A DNA stretch of 6,594 bases from Candidatus Zixiibacteriota bacterium. GTDB lineage: Bacteria; Zixibacteria; MSB-5A5; SM1-73. Under the pieces are notes generated by a model. That model searched no databases. It was not told where the DNA came from and was given only the letters and a program-made list of their open reading frames with translations. The position numbers and the translations under genes were made by a program. Below are positions 1 through 5,058 of the stretch, piece after piece (within the stretch, counting starts at the first letter, position 1; every line of letters begins with the position of its first letter). The DNA lies in the NCBI GenBank assembly GCA_022866585.1, contig JALHUP010000112.1:1-6594 (forward strand). Reading direction: 5' to 3'.

Positions 1-112
1 CCTTTCCGGATATCTTTCCAGTGACGCCTGCAAAAACTGGACAACTCGAGAAAATCAAGATTGCCAGCCCCATGATAGCTATTGCCCCTTCTCTCCTTAA
101 AAAGCGTTTCAT
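1..112 (-). CDS. N-terminus of a secreted or outer-membrane protein (partial, cut by window edge)
   Basis: Only the first 37 codons are inside the window. ATG at 112-110 is preceded by AGGAGG with a 5-nt spacer, so the start is secure. The peptide opens MKRFLRRE, has a hydrophobic stretch at about residues 9-22 (GAIAIMGLAILIFS), then CPVFAG, which offers a Sec signal-peptidase I site after VFA (about residue 28). The mature start GVTGKISGK resembles the first strand of the carboxypeptidase-regulatory-like domain that opens many TonB-dependent receptors and other outer-membrane proteins; that assignment is inference from about nine residues. The Cys near the end of the hydrophobic stretch is not in a good lipobox (FSSC), so a lipoprotein is less likely. 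It has its own promoter (210-238) and a leader of about 90 nt. It is probably not part of the fab operon. Confidence 0.7.
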   Translation of the reverse strand, partial: MKRFLRREGAIAIMGLAILIFSSCPVFAGVTGKISGK

Positions 113-209
113 GAAATCCTCCTATCTTTTTTTAGTTTGAAATTGAACCTAAATTCTCATTTTCTCAAAAAACTTAATTTTTCCTCAATAACTTCCATTC
201 AAATTAAAT

Positions 210-238
210 ATTTAACACAACTTTTCACTTTTTGTCAA
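210..238 (-). promoter_or_regulatory. Sigma-70 promoter for the secreted-protein gene
   Basis: On the minus strand a perfect -35 box TTGACA (238-233) is followed after exactly 17 nt by TTAAAT (215-210), a 4/6 match to the -10 consensus; a one-base shift gives TGT-TAAATA with an extended -10. A and T tracts lie just upstream (239-300) and could act as an UP element. The predicted start near 203 leaves a leader of about 90 nt before the ATG at 112. Confidence 0.6.
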
Positions 239-640
239 GACTTTTTTTGTTTTTCTCTCAAAAAAAATTCAAAAATCAAACCATCTCCCTAAAACACAAA
301 ATCAACTTAAGCTTGGGGCTTGCCTCTCAAGAGACAGAATTCATACAACTGTTCAAATGCTTTCCAAGTCAGCCTATCTATTTCTCTTAACACGCTTCTG
401 TTTTTTTCCTTTTTCTCAAAACCTCCCATCTCAAGACACAGAATTTTTGCTCCACAAAAAAATGGTGCGCTCACAAAAAGGCGTTACCTGAAACCTCCAG
501 AAAACAAACCACATCTTAAAAGCTAACAAAAACCATACCAAATTATTTTGAAGTAATAAGAATTTCCAAGCCTTTGTAATCCCAAGAAAATCAACAGGTT
601 GCAATATTATAAGGGAGTGAAGAAAAAGATTGTTTTATCC

Positions 641-693
641 TAAAAAACTTAAATCACGCAGAAATCTGCGATCAAAAAAGCGGTATTCCGGCC
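641..693 (-). terminator. Probable terminator of the fab-rnc-lipM transcript
   Basis: About 100-150 nt past the lipM-like stop codon, the minus strand carries two small stem-loops each followed by T-runs. The first is CGG-AATA-CCG with a bulged outer G-C pair, followed directly by TTTTTT (680-693, then 679-674). The second is CGCAG-ATTT-CTGCG (670-657), followed 9 nt later by TTTTTT (647-642). Each stem is short (4-5 bp), so this is weaker than a textbook intrinsic terminator, but it is the only candidate at the end of the operon. Confidence 0.35.
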
Positions 694-791
694 TAAGTTA
701 TTATAGAATAACAAACTACTGAATTCGTAGAATTTGACGAACATTCCCCTTCAAAGTGCGAAATTTCTCGAGAATTGAGCGCCGACTTTCT

Positions 792-1694
792 TTAGGTTCG
801 TAGAGATCTTTTGCTAAAATTCCACTCAGCAGTCAAGTATTTCTTCTCTCTTAGCGCTTGTGCAGTTTCAATCTCCTCTGGGGTCAGATCCTTTTCGACC
901 ATCTCTATTTCAAAAAAATCGCAAAAGCCTTCTCTTAGAGCAGAGATCACCTCCTCATATCCGACTTTTCTTTTCAAAATTTTTTCTAAATTGGTAGATT
1001 TACCTTCTAACCTTTCTTTCATCTTCTCTCTATTATTTTCTTCACTTAAAAGGTCGGGCAAGCTAACTTTTCCTTTGCCCAAAGGAATAGAGCCATGTTG
1101 GATAAAGCAATTTTTTTCACGCCTTTGAGCGCTCCCGATTAATTTTTTCCCCGCCACGGTGATCTCATATCTCGAATTGCTTATAAAACAAGGTTTGGAA
1201 AAATTGGAATCTTCAGTGACTTGTAGTGAGCTTGCTTGTAGTGAGTTTATCGAACCTGTCAAATCTATTGCAATTCTTTCTCTCTTGGGTTTCACCCATT
1301 CCCCAAAAACTTTCAATGTTTTCAGTGATTCCAAAAGGGCAAAACTTATCTTTCGATACGTTTCATTAATATTTTCGCCTAACTCCGGATATTCTTTAAT
1401 TGAGGCACAAAGGCTGTAAGTTATCTCATTCTCATGCAACACCACCCTTCCCCCGGTAATCCTTCTAACCACATCGATATTGCTTTCTTTACATTTGTTC
1501 AAATCAACCGTCTTTTCTAAAGATTGAAAATATCCTATGGAAACGCCCGGCGGTTTCCAGAGATAAAGACGTAAAGTGGGTAGGGCTTGTCCCCTCTGAC
1601 AGAATTGTAAAATCGCCTCATCCAAAGCCATGTTAAAGAAGGCATCATTTGCACCAGTAAAAATGAATCTCCACTGTTTCATGTCACTCATCAT
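792..1694 (-). CDS. Lipoyl/octanoyl protein transferase, BPL/LplA/LipB family, LipM-like
   Basis: A 300-residue protein of the biotin/lipoate A/B ligase family, which attaches octanoyl or lipoyl groups to a lysine of GcvH or E2 subunits in the cytoplasm. Visible family features are FNMALDEA (20-27), PTLRLYLWKPPGVSIGYFQ (39-57), RRITGGRVVLHE (77-88) in the acyl pocket, and AGKKLIGSAQRR (181-192) followed by FIQHGSI. Cys169 (PCFIS, just before SRYE) sits where LipM octanoyltransferases have their catalytic Cys, which favours LipM over an ATP-dependent LplA; octanoyl-ACP from the neighbouring fab genes would be the donor. Residues 149-158 (INSLQASSLQ) are a pentapeptide duplication encoded by a dispersed DNA repeat (1220-1256). 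The start codon overlaps the rnc end by 11 nt; ATGs at 1691 and 1682 are alternatives and none has a strong SD. Family certain, subtype likely. Confidence 0.88.
   Translation of the reverse strand: MMSDMKQWRFIFTGANDAFFNMALDEAILQFCQRGQALPTLRLYLWKPPGVSIGYFQSLEKTVDLNKCKESNIDVVRRITGGRVVLHENEITYSLCASIKEYPELGENINETYRKISFALLESLKTLKVFGEWVKPKRERIAIDLTGSINSLQASSLQVTEDSNFSKPCFISNSRYEITVAGKKLIGSAQRREKNCFIQHGSIPLGKGKVSLPDLLSEENNREKMKERLEGKSTNLEKILKRKVGYEEVISALREGFCDFFEIEMVEKDLTPEEIETAQALREKKYLTAEWNFSKRSLRT
1220..1256 (-). repeat. In-frame dispersed repeat, tandem copy, inside the lipM-like gene
   Basis: The plus strand reads CTTGTAGTGAGCTTG then CTTGTAGTGAGTTTA followed by TCGAACC: two 15-bp units, 13 of 15 identical, the second completed by the TCGAACC end. 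Because 15 bp is five codons, the frame is kept and the protein shows INSLQ-ASSLQ. The unit matches copies inside rnc (2301-2321) and fabF (3805-3837). It lies in a variable loop before the catalytic Cys segment. Confidence 0.7.
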
Positions 1695-2484
1695 TCTCTT
1701 TCTGAGATTCCCCTAAGATTTTATCTATATTTTCCAGAGCCATCTTAGCCGCCCTTTGCTCTGCTTCCTTTTTGGTAAGTCCCTCCCCTTTTCCCATCCG
1801 TCTACCTTTGGCCAAAACGGCGATGGTGAATTTTTTTTGATGGTCGGGACCCTCTTCAACTAAGATCTCATATCTGGGCATGCCCAAGCCTAATGCCTGC
1901 ATGTATTCTAAAAGCTCGCCTTTATAGTTGTAAAAAGTTTTATCGCTGGCAAGCTCCAGGCATCTTTTCAGTATCTGATTTTCGATTACCCTTCTGGCAG
2001 GAGCCAAACCACCATCCAGATATATTGCTCCAATCACTGCCTCATAGGCATCGGCAATAATGGACGTCCTCTGCCTTCCTCCGGATTTATCTTCCTCCTC
2101 ACTCAAATTCAGATATTTGCCTAAAGGAATGGATCGGGCAATTCTGCTTATGGTCGCCTCACTCACCAAAGTCGCCTTCAGTTTGGTCAGGTCCCCTTCA
2201 CTTTTGTCAGGAAAATTCTCATAAAGGAATTGGCTGGTCACCATTCCCAAAACAGAATCTCCCAAAAACTCCAATCTCTCGTTCGCTGACAAACCATCAT
2301 CTTGGGGTGAGCCTGTGGAACTATTCTCAGGTGCATAGATGTAAGATCTATGAGTTAAGGCTCGGTCTAAAAGCTGTAGATTCTTGAACCGATAGCCTAA
2401 CCTGTGCTCAAGCTCAGAATATCGTTTGAATCTTTCTTTTTGGGGAAGTAATCTTTTAAGAAAACGTATTAAGTTAAATGCCAT
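1684..2484 (-). CDS. rnc: Ribonuclease III
   Basis: A 266-residue RNase III, the Mg-dependent endonuclease that cuts double-stranded RNA during rRNA and mRNA processing. The catalytic domain has the signature NERLEFLGD at 68-76 (metal ligands E69, E72, D76) and ADAYEAVIGAIYLDGG at 144-159 (D145, E148). The C-terminal double-stranded-RNA-binding domain runs from about 187 to 255 and ends in the expected KKEAEQRAAKMAL helix. The loop between THRS and NERLEF is 20 residues (YIYAPENSSTGSPQDDGLSA), longer than in the E. coli (about 5) or B. subtilis (about 12) enzymes as I recall them; codons 55-61 are a copy of the dispersed repeat. ATG at 2484 gives a normal N-terminus but has no recognisable SD: the upstream 69 bp are repeat-like sequence. 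It overlaps the lipM-like gene by 11 nt. Confidence 0.96.
   Translation of the reverse strand: MAFNLIRFLKRLLPQKERFKRYSELEHRLGYRFKNLQLLDRALTHRSYIYAPENSSTGSPQDDGLSANERLEFLGDSVLGMVTSQFLYENFPDKSEGDLTKLKATLVSEATISRIARSIPLGKYLNLSEEEDKSGGRQRTSIIADAYEAVIGAIYLDGGLAPARRVIENQILKRCLELASDKTFYNYKGELLEYMQALGLGMPRYEILVEEGPDHQKKFTIAVLAKGRRMGKGEGLTKKEAEQRAAKMALENIDKILGESQKENDE
2301..2321 (-). repeat. In-frame dispersed repeat copy inside rnc
   Basis: Plus-strand CTTGGGGTGAGCCTGTGGAAC aligns without gaps to CTTGTAGTGAGTTTATCGAAC in the lipM-like gene (15 of 21 identical, mismatches mostly transitions), in the same orientation and the same reading frame. It encodes part of SSTGSPQ in the variable loop before the NERLEFLGD catalytic signature. 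More diverged than the other two copies, so less certain. Confidence 0.5.
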
Positions 2485-2553
2485 GGAAGTCTATTGTCCG
2501 TCGTCGGCCGTCCGCACCTAACCGACCACTATTCACTGACCACTGACTCCAAC
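2485..2553. repeat. Low-complexity repeat spacer between fabF and rnc
   Basis: The 69-bp spacer is built from two simple patterns. One is a GTCCG/TCG run, GTCCGTCGTCGGCCGTCCG (2496-2514). The other is a duplicated ACCACT..ACTGACC motif (2524-2547, GACCACT at 2524-2530 and GACCACT at 2538-2544). Both resemble filler repeats seen between genes of metagenomic genomes. No ribosome binding site for rnc can be found in it. Confidence 0.5.
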
Positions 2554-3843
2554 TCATGGAACAAATTTTTTCACTGCAATGGTGATGTTGTGTCCACCAA
2601 AACCGAAGGAGTTGGAGAGCGCCGTGTTTATATTGGCTTTTCTTTTTTGATTGGACACGAAATCTAAATCGCATTTCGGATCAGGGAACTCATAATTAAC
2701 GGTAGGGTGCAAGATCCCCTCCTCTATAGATTTGATGGTGGCAACCAGCTCCACTGCCCCGGCCGCTCCTAAAAGATGCCCGATCATCGATTTGGTGGAA
2801 TTCACCGGAATCTTGTAAGCCTGCTCTCCGAAAACCGCCTTGATGGCTTGACACTCGGTCAAATCTCCCAAATCGGTGGAAGTCCCATGGGAATTGATGT
2901 AATCCACTGATTCTGGGGAGAGATCTGCATCTTTCAAAGTCAGCTTCATGGATCGGATCGCCCCTTCCCCACCGGGAGCAGGAGCCGTGATGTGGTATGC
3001 ATCTGCACTCATCCCCACTCCGATGATCTCGGCATAAATTTTTGCCCCTCTTTTCTGCGCATGCTCTAAGCTTTCCAAGATCATCATTCCCGCTCCCTCC
3101 CCCATCACAAACCCATCCCTTTGTTTATCAAATGGTCGGGAAGCCTTTTGCGGTTCATCATTTCTGGTGGACATGGCTCGGGCTGAGCAGAATCCAGCCA
3201 TGGAGGCGGGGGTGATGGTAGCCTCGCTTCCTCCGGTGATCATCACCTCCGCATCGCCCCTTTGAATGATCCTGAATGCGTCTGCAATGGCATGAGAGCC
3301 TGAGGCACAGGCGGAGACGGTGGCATAGTTGGGTCCCTTAAAGTTGAAACGAATGGAGATCAAACCTGCCGACATGTCGATGATCATCATGGGAATGAAA
3401 AAGGGGCTGACCCGGTTGGGACCCTGTTGGAGGAGAATGGCATGTTGCTTTTCAAAAGTGTCTATCCCCCCTATTCCACTTCCCACCACCACTCCCGCCC
3501 TTTCAGGATCCAAAGAATCCGAACCTAAGTTGGCATCATCAAAAGCCTGTTGGGAAGTAGCGATAGCATATTGCTCGGTTAGGTCCAGGCGCCGAGATTC
3601 TTTTTTATCGATGTACTTTAACGGATCAAAATTTTTCACCTCCGCCGCTATCTTGGTAGAAAACTCGGAGGCATCAAACCTGGTCAGCTTGTCGATACCG
3701 GAGACCCCCTCCTTTAAATTACTCCAGAACTCCTCCACGGAATTTCCGATCGGCGAGACGACCCCGATGCCGGTCACCACTACCCTTCTTTTTATGGTGA
3801 GCGACTTGTCCTGAGCGAAGTCGAAGGAAGTCGAACCATTCAT
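2554..3843 (-). CDS. fabF: 3-oxoacyl-ACP synthase II (beta-ketoacyl-ACP synthase)
   Basis: A 429-residue condensing enzyme that elongates acyl-ACP with malonyl-ACP in the cytosolic type II fatty-acid pathway. The Cys-His-His triad is complete: C179 in VSACASGSHAIADAF, H319 in INSHGTST, and H356 in KSMIGHLLGAAGAVE; the C-terminal SFGFGGHN glycine loop is present. FabF is usually about 412 residues; the excess is at the N-terminus, where MNGSTSFDFAQDKSLTI precedes the normal KRRVVVTGIGVVSPIG. That extension is encoded by a dispersed repeat (3805-3837). The ATG at 3843 is nevertheless supported by AGGGGTG with a 4-nt spacer, placed immediately after the acpP stop 11 bp upstream, and no ATG, GTG or TTG lies between it and the first conserved codons, so the extension is probably translated. 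Cotranscribed with acpP. Confidence 0.97.
   Translation of the reverse strand: MNGSTSFDFAQDKSLTIKRRVVVTGIGVVSPIGNSVEEFWSNLKEGVSGIDKLTRFDASEFSTKIAAEVKNFDPLKYIDKKESRRLDLTEQYAIATSQQAFDDANLGSDSLDPERAGVVVGSGIGGIDTFEKQHAILLQQGPNRVSPFFIPMMIIDMSAGLISIRFNFKGPNYATVSACASGSHAIADAFRIIQRGDAEVMITGGSEATITPASMAGFCSARAMSTRNDEPQKASRPFDKQRDGFVMGEGAGMMILESLEHAQKRGAKIYAEIIGVGMSADAYHITAPAPGGEGAIRSMKLTLKDADLSPESVDYINSHGTSTDLGDLTECQAIKAVFGEQAYKIPVNSTKSMIGHLLGAAGAVELVATIKSIEEGILHPTVNYEFPDPKCDLDFVSNQKRKANINTALSNSFGFGGHNITIAVKKFVP
3805..3837 (-). repeat. In-frame dispersed repeat at the fabF start
   Basis: Plus-strand CTTGTCCTGAGCGAAGTCGAA (3805-3825) shares CTTGT..TGAGC and TCGAA with the copies in rnc and the lipM-like gene. 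It is followed by a second GAAGTCGAA (3827-3835), making a 10-bp-period duplication. On the coding strand it gives FDFAQDK. The sense motif TTCGACTTCGCTCAGG is one I recall as widespread in genomes assembled from metagenomes. Confidence 0.7.
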
Positions 3844-3854
3844 TTAACACCCCT

Positions 3855-4121
3855 TTAGCTTTCTTTTCCGCCAGAGGCGGATCCTCCGGAAGGCAGATTT
3901 TTTTCTATATATTCAACCGCCTGCCCCACTGTGGAAATCTTCTCCGCCTCTTCATCCGGAATCTCTAACTTGAACTCCTCTTCCAATGCCATCACCAACT
4001 CTACCGTGTCCAAGGAATCCGCCCCCAGATCGTCCACAAAAGAAGCCTCTTTGGTAACCTGACCTTCTTCTACCCCCAACTGCTCGACAACGATCTTTTT
4101 CACCCTTTCTTCTACTGACAT
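3855..4121 (-). CDS. acpP: Acyl carrier protein
   Basis: An 88-residue acidic carrier protein that holds growing acyl chains as thioesters on 4'-phosphopantetheine. The attachment serine is S36 in DDLGADSLDTVELVMALEEEF, and helix III IPDEEAEKISTVGQAVEYI is intact. The start at 4121 is backed by AAGGAGGT 6 nt upstream. Most AcpPs are 77-80 residues; this one has an extra glycine/serine tail, SGGSASGGKES, encoded by a perfect hairpin (3867-3881), which looks like a repeat picked up at the 3' end. Stop codon is 11 bp before fabF. In most genomes fabG lies directly upstream; here about 1.9 kb of accessory genes intervene, and I find no strong new promoter directly in front of acpP. Confidence 0.97.
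   Translation of the reverse strand: MSVEERVKKIVVEQLGVEEGQVTKEASFVDDLGADSLDTVELVMALEEEFKLEIPDEEAEKISTVGQAVEYIEKNLPSGGSASGGKES
3867..3881. repeat. Perfect hairpin at the 3' end of acpP
   Basis: TCCGCC-AGA-GGCGGA, a 6-bp perfect stem with a 3-nt loop, inside codons for the extra C-terminal tail of AcpP. The same core (CCGCC-GAA-GGCGG, 5059-5071) forms the tip of the palindrome upstream of hicB, so the two may belong to one hairpin family. Confidence 0.6.
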
Positions 4122-4189
4122 GCTATTACCTCCTTTTTATCTTTTAAACTTATGTTTCAATCAACTTTTCTTTTTGAACCAAGTGAATT

Positions 4190-4219
4190 TGGTAATTCAA
4201 AGCTGAATTCATATTACCA
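4190..4219. repeat. Inverted repeat upstream of acpP
   Basis: A perfect 7-bp inverted repeat TGGTAAT (4190-4196) / ATTACCA (4213-4219) with a 16-nt loop. It lies just past the stop of the 65-codon gene and about 70 bp ahead of acpP. No T-run follows on the minus strand, so it is not an intrinsic terminator; it may be an operator-like site or a structural remnant. Confidence 0.35.
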
Positions 4220-4223
4220 CATT

Positions 4224-4421
4224 CTACAGATCCTGCTTTATGAATTCCTGTTTCTTATATTTCTCTGGTGTCCCAAAGATTTCTTCTATCTCTTTCAGTT
4301 CTTCGTCTTGCACATACGGAATGAGCCCCAATTTTAATTTCTTCAGATTTTCTTCCATCACTTCCGACAAAGCTTTTTTTGCCAGTTGGTAGAGTTTCTT
4401 TTCGTCGACAGTCAGCTTCAG
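4224..4421 (-). CDS. Small charged protein of unknown function with a probable CTG start
   Basis: A 65-codon frame. A near-perfect SD, AAGGAGGT (4434-4427), sits 5 nt before CTG at 4421-4419, and an in-frame TAA lies just upstream, so the frame cannot extend. The first ATG in frame is codon 22 with no SD. The product (L/M)KLTVDEKKLYQLAKKALSE... is rich in K and E, with predicted amphipathic helices at about 6-31 and 38-49, a LIPYV turn at 33-37, and the end EFIKQDL. This helix/IPYV/DEE..EIE../G.P layout reminds me of small antitoxin-like proteins, but no toxin gene follows, and I cannot name a family. It stands between the hicA-side palindrome and acpP in the accessory block. Real translation is supported by the SD and the codon-like composition only. 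Confidence 0.6.
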   Translation of the reverse strand: MKLTVDEKKLYQLAKKALSEVMEENLKKLKLGLIPYVQDEELKEIEEIFGTPEKYKKQEFIKQDL

Positions 4422-4426
4422 GGCTT

Positions 4427-4434
4427 ACCTCCTT
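4427..4434 (-). promoter_or_regulatory. Strong ribosome binding site that points to a CTG start
   Basis: AAGGAGGT with a 5-nt spacer to CTG (4421-4419). It is as good as the acpP site. Because TAA interrupts the frame immediately upstream and no ATG, GTG or TTG lies within normal reach, it fixes the start on a rare codon; an error in the assembled base (CTG for ATG) is the main alternative. Confidence 0.6.
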
Positions 4435-4460
4435 CTGTTTTCACCCCAACTTACAATGCT

Positions 4461-4527
4461 GCCTAACGGTTTGAGTATTTGAGAAAGGCGTAGCCTTTGG
4501 ACGTTAATCTCAAGCACTCTGTTATCT
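4461..4527. repeat. Long imperfect palindrome after hicA (attC-like)
   Basis: Nested pairing arms on the plus strand: TAAC (4464-4467) with GTTA (4521-4524), GAGT (4473-4476) with ACTC (4516-4519), TTGAGA (4479-4484) with TCTCAA (4508-4513), and AAAGGC (4484-4489) with GCCTTT (4493-4498) around a GTA loop; the A at 4484 can serve only one of the last two. The left outer box is GCCTAAC, so the minus strand ends in GTTAGGC, an exact GTTRRRY integron core. The right box, GTTATCT, departs from consensus. Shares CTCTGTTAT (4517-4525) with the palindrome upstream of hicB. Confidence 0.55.
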
Positions 4528-4538
4528 GCCGTTAATGG

Positions 4539-4564
4539 CCGGATCATTTCACCGGATCATTTCA
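4539..4564. repeat. Perfect 13-bp tandem duplication over the hicA stop codon
   Basis: CCGGATCATTTCA occurs twice head to tail (4539-4551 and 4552-4564). The hicA TGA stop (4559-4557) is inside the second copy, so the duplication adds only downstream sequence and leaves the protein unchanged. Confidence 0.85.
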
Positions 4565-4787
4565 ATAGTTCTTTAAATTTTCCCACTGTCAAATCGGCAT
4601 CTTTGAGGATGCTTGCTAACAGCTTCGGGTGAAGAGTCTTTCCTGAATGATAGGGGACAGTTACCCTCCTGCCTTCTTTATTTTTGTATATTTTGTGACT
4701 TCCGCTTTGACGTGAGAAGAAAAATCCTGCCTTTTCTAACGTCTTTATTACTTCAACAGCGGTTACACGTGGTAACTTATCGCTCAT
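4557..4787 (-). CDS. hicA: HicA-family mRNA interferase toxin
   Basis: A 76-residue HicA/YcfA toxin. The family has a double-stranded-RNA-binding fold and cuts mRNA through an active-site His. Here that residue is H31 in the hallmark GSHKIYKN; upstream is VTAVEVIKTLEKAGF, and downstream VTVPYHSGKTLHPKLLASILKDADLT, all matching the family in order and length. Its ATG overlaps the hicB stop (ATGA, 4 nt), so the two are translationally coupled with the antitoxin made first; the classic E. coli order is the reverse, though both are known. No residue looks lost, so the toxin is probably active and held by HicB. Confidence 0.93.
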   Translation of the reverse strand: MSDKLPRVTAVEVIKTLEKAGFFFSRQSGSHKIYKNKEGRRVTVPYHSGKTLHPKLLASILKDADLTVGKFKELLK

Positions 4788-5008
4788 ACAGCTATTTCCA
4801 TTAAGGTGAGACTTACCGATTCCGCCTGTGGAATATCTTCCCCGCTCTCAATCCGGTCTTCAATGTGGAGGCGAATAGCATCTTTGATATTCTCCAAAAC
4901 CTCCTCATAGGTATCACCCTGTGTGTAGCAACCCTGAAGTTCTGGACAAAAGGCGAAATAGCCGTCAATGTCCTTTGCAACAACTACTGAGAACTTATAT
5001 GTGCTCAT
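4784..5008 (-). CDS. hicB: HicB-family antitoxin, short form
   Basis: A 74-residue HicB antitoxin with the partial RNase-H fold: YKFSVVVAKDIDGYFAFCPELQGCYTQGDTYEEVLENIKDAI at 4-45. It should bind and neutralise HicA. The start is ATG 5008, preceded by AAAGGAG 8 nt upstream; an in-frame extension to 5086 would translate the palindrome and lacks an SD, so I reject it. Longer HicBs end in a helix-turn-helix or ribbon-helix-helix domain that represses the operon; this one stops after about 70 residues (SLTLMEIAV) and has no room for it, so autorepression would need another route. A perfect TATAAT lies 22 nt upstream. Confidence 0.93.
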   Translation of the reverse strand: MSTYKFSVVVAKDIDGYFAFCPELQGCYTQGDTYEEVLENIKDAIRLHIEDRIESGEDIPQAESVSLTLMEIAV

Positions 5009-5029
5009 CTTTGGTTCTCCTTTTGTCAA

Positions 5030-5058
5030 ATTATAACGTCTCCGCTGTTTGTGAAGTC
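5030..5058 (-). promoter_or_regulatory. Probable hicBA promoter
   Basis: A perfect -10 box TATAAT (5035-5030) sits 21 nt before the hicB ATG, with the SD between them. The region 17 nt further up reads GACTTC (5058-5053), a poor -35, so the promoter may be weak or activator-dependent. The -10 overlaps one arm (TATAAC, plus strand) of the palindrome at 5032-5112, so a hairpin or a protein bound there could control it. Confidence 0.4.

Larger units (their letters stand above)
113..791. other. AT-rich intergenic region between the lipM-like gene and the secreted-protein gene
   Basis: About 680 bp without a convincing gene. It contains the promoter at 210-238 and a terminator-like element at 641-693. 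It also holds an imperfect 16-bp direct repeat, CTCAAGAGACAGAATT (326-341) and CTCAAGACACAGAATT (430-445), 15 of 16 identical and 104 bp apart; a 10-bp palindrome TTCTCGAGAA (765-774); and a TTCGT/ACGAA inverted repeat (724-741). A minus-strand 40-codon reading frame (429-307, beginning MGGFEKKEKNRS) has no SD and resembles nothing I know. The rest is homopolymer-rich sequence in which I see no RNA gene. Confidence 0.6.

Noticed and set aside
307..429. 40-codon minus-strand frame beginning MGGFEKKEKN
   Set aside because: Looks mildly helical, but it has no SD and no known relative, and a stop lies shortly upstream; could be a gene remnant but unsupported.
320..526. 68-codon plus-strand frame in the AT-rich spacer
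   Set aside because: TTG start without SD, no domain, serine/phenylalanine-rich product typical of random AT-rich sequence.
515..545. Possible sigma-54 site TGGTATGGTTTTTGTT on the minus strand
   Set aside because: Three departures from TGGCACG-N4-TTGCW, including the -12 GC, and no gene close enough downstream.
2474..2674. 66-codon minus-strand frame spanning the fabF-rnc junction
   Set aside because: Out of frame with fabF and through repeat filler; no family resemblance.
4122..4160. Possible acpP promoter (TTGATT, 17 nt, GATAAA)
   Set aside because: The -10 would sit almost on the SD, leaving no room for a leader; both boxes match only 4 of 6.
4152..4337. Plus-strand frame opposite the small CTG-start gene
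   Set aside because: Phenylalanine/leucine-rich shadow of the K/E-rich minus-strand frame; no SD.
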